Source: Oxalobacteraceae bacterium
Lineage (GTDB): Bacteria > Pseudomonadota > Gammaproteobacteria > Burkholderiales > Burkholderiaceae_D
Direction: 5' to 3'
Length of the DNA: 64,000 bases
Assembly: GCA_947448025.1 (NCBI GenBank)
Contig: CANFLV010000009.1
Coordinates: forward strand, 46,738-110,737
Positions 62,859 to 64,000 of this stretch are shown here, one piece after another (within the stretch, counting starts at the first letter, position 1; each line of letters begins with the position of its first letter). The notes beneath the pieces were generated by a model. The model was not told the origin of the DNA and did not search any database. It saw nothing but the letters and a program-made list of their open reading frames with translations. The position numbers and the translations under genes are program-made.

Positions 62859-63764
62859 ATGAACACCTCAACTGCCTCCCTGTCCGCCATGACGGACAAA
62901 CCTGCCGCGAAGCCCGCAGTCAGGCCGACCGCATCAGCGACTGCGCCGGCATCGAAACCGACGCGGCGCAAGCCACTGCTGTCCGACCCGCGCGCGCAAC
63001 GCATCGTCGCACCGTTCATCGTCGGCGTGTTTTTGCTGCTGATCTGGCAAGGACTCGTTCGTTTTCTCGACGTGCCGGAATATCTGGTGCCGGCACCGAG
63101 CGCGATCATCCGCACGCTGTTCAATGATTGGGGATTACTATTCGGCGCACTGATGGTCACGCTGCGCATCACCTTCCTCGCGTTCGCGCTGGCGGTCGTG
63201 CTGGGCGTGGCGGCGGCCTTCCTGTTCGTACAGAACCGCTTGATTGAAGCGAGCCTGTTCCCGTATGCGATTCTGCTGCAGGTAACGCCGGTGGTCGCGA
63301 TCGCGCCACTGATCATCATCTGGGTCAAGACGCCGATTCTGGCGCTGACGATTTGCGCGACGATGATGGCGGTGTTCCCGATTATTTCAAATACGGTGCT
63401 GGGCTTACGGAGTGTGAATCCGGGTTTGCTGAACCTGTTCAAACTCAATCGCGCCACACGCTGGCAAACGCTGATCCGTCTGCGGATTCCAAGCGCCCTG
63501 CCGTATTTTTTCGGCGGCTTGCGCATCTCCTGCGGCATGTCACTCATCGGCGCCGTGGTGGCCGAATTTGTCGCCGGCACGGGCGGTACCGGCACCGGGC
63601 TGGCGTATCAGGTTTTACAGGCCGGCTTCGAGATCAATATCCCGCGTCTGTTTGCGGCGCTGCTGATGATTACCGTGACCGGCGTGCTGCTGTTCGGATT
63701 AATGGTGGCCTTGTCGCGACTGGCCCTGTCACGCTGGCATGAGAGTGAAGTCGGTCAAGAGTAA
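62859..63764 (+). CDS. ABC transporter permease (SsuC/TauC-like)
   Basis: 301 residues, start ATG 62859 with GGAG six bases upstream; the earlier in-frame start overlaps the ATPase gene. A 45-residue Ala/Pro/Lys-rich hydrophilic N-terminus, then six hydrophobic spans from about residue 52. The ATPase-contact loop (EAA type) appears in NRATRWQTLIRLRIPSALPYFFGGLRISCG. Completes the importer with the binding protein and ATPase; the two oxygenase genes lie between its components, so uptake and oxidation are linked. Confidence 0.9.
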   Translation: MNTSTASLSAMTDKPAAKPAVRPTASATAPASKPTRRKPLLSDPRAQRIVAPFIVGVFLLLIWQGLVRFLDVPEYLVPAPSAIIRTLFNDWGLLFGALMVTLRITFLAFALAVVLGVAAAFLFVQNRLIEASLFPYAILLQVTPVVAIAPLIIIWVKTPILALTICATMMAVFPIISNTVLGLRSVNPGLLNLFKLNRATRWQTLIRLRIPSALPYFFGGLRISCGMSLIGAVVAEFVAGTGGTGTGLAYQVLQAGFEINIPRLFAALLMITVTGVLLFGLMVALSRLALSRWHESEVGQE

Positions 63765-63778
63765 GCACGACTAAACTT

Positions 63779-63900
63779 AAAACCCCATCCGGCTGGGTCG
63801 CTGGCAGAGCCACGCTGGACTGTCAGAGGTATCCGGCCTGCGCGCCCCATCCCTTAAAAAGTCAGCAGGGATGGGGCGCGCAGGGCGGATGCCGGGCATA
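63779..63900 (-). repeat. Dispersed hairpin repeat, copy 2 (inverted copy of 18751-18872)
   Basis: Same 122-bp element in the opposite orientation, starting 14 bp after the permease stop. Its 24-bp stem carries one mismatch. After it, 63974-64000 matches the TCGATCTGATGAGGTAGTA module seen at 18968-18990, but on the other side of the hairpin compared with copy 1. The window ends inside this structure. Confidence 0.93.
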
Positions 63901-64000
63901 AAAGTCGATGCATTCAGCGATGTTTTGCGGTCGTGAGCTTACCGGGAGATGACCTACTTCAGATCGCGAGAAGGACTACTACCTCATCAGATCGAGACAG

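Noticed and set aside
62240..63595. 451-residue open frame on the minus strand
   Set aside because: Antisense to the ATPase and permease of the last transporter, both well supported.

Overview
The window looks like chromosomal DNA of a Burkholderiales betaproteobacterium, most likely Oxalobacteraceae or a close relative. The basis is a base composition of about 60 % GC (judged by eye), the gene order argS - SPOR protein - dsbA - SDR, a leucine-catabolism cluster headed by a LiuR-type MerR regulator and containing aceK, and the AMP-ligase/Liv-type transporter cluster. This is inference from gene content; no marker gene such as rRNA is present. I see no tRNA, rRNA, CRISPR array, transposase or prophage.

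Layout. 1-4434 (+): end of a branched-chain-type ABC importer (permease, Tat-type binding protein, two ATPases) followed by an amidase. 4493-6786 (-): thioredoxin-like protein and an M24 aminopeptidase. 7026-8084 (+): Old Yellow Enzyme. 8085-9261: about 1.2 kb without a credible gene, made of nested repeats. 9262-9942 (-): Crp/Fnr regulator, divergent from 10146-18689 (+), where two AMP-forming acyl-CoA ligases bracket a complete Liv-type importer. 18690-19152: repeats. 19153-20833: phosphoribosyltransferase, a small conserved-looking protein and an orphan gene. 20842-25951: fatty-acyl degradation genes (nitronate-monooxygenase-like protein and SDR on one strand; dienoyl-CoA isomerase-like protein, LCAD-like dehydrogenase and SCP2-type thiolase on the other).

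25957-47090 (-) is a single-direction run of 20 genes with no gap above about 75 bp. It holds the whole leucine/isovalerate pathway (liuR, liuA, liuB, liuC, liuD, liuE), a biotin operon (bioA, bioF, bioD, bioB) embedded inside it, aceK, a serine/threonine dehydratase, a thiolase, a second acyl-CoA dehydrogenase, a hydroxyacid reductase, a peptide-binding protein and three small or uncharacterised proteins. Isovaleryl-CoA is oxidised by LiuA, carboxylated by the biotin enzyme LiuBD, hydrated by LiuC and cleaved by LiuE to acetyl-CoA and acetoacetate. BioAFDB can supply the carboxylase cofactor, and AceK controls whether the acetyl-CoA enters the glyoxylate bypass. A perfect 16-bp palindrome lies between liuR and a divergent metallo-hydrolase.

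48517-56499: HTH protein, cobalamin-binding-like protein, SDR, DsbA, SPOR protein, ArgS, an exported subtilisin-like protease and HU. 56832-58316 (+): DHA2-type efflux pump. 58796-63764 (+): a transporter/oxygenase cluster with an NMT1-type binding protein, two tandem paralogous Rieske oxygenases, an ATPase and a permease. The last 220 bp carry an inverted copy of a hairpin repeat also found at 18751-18872.
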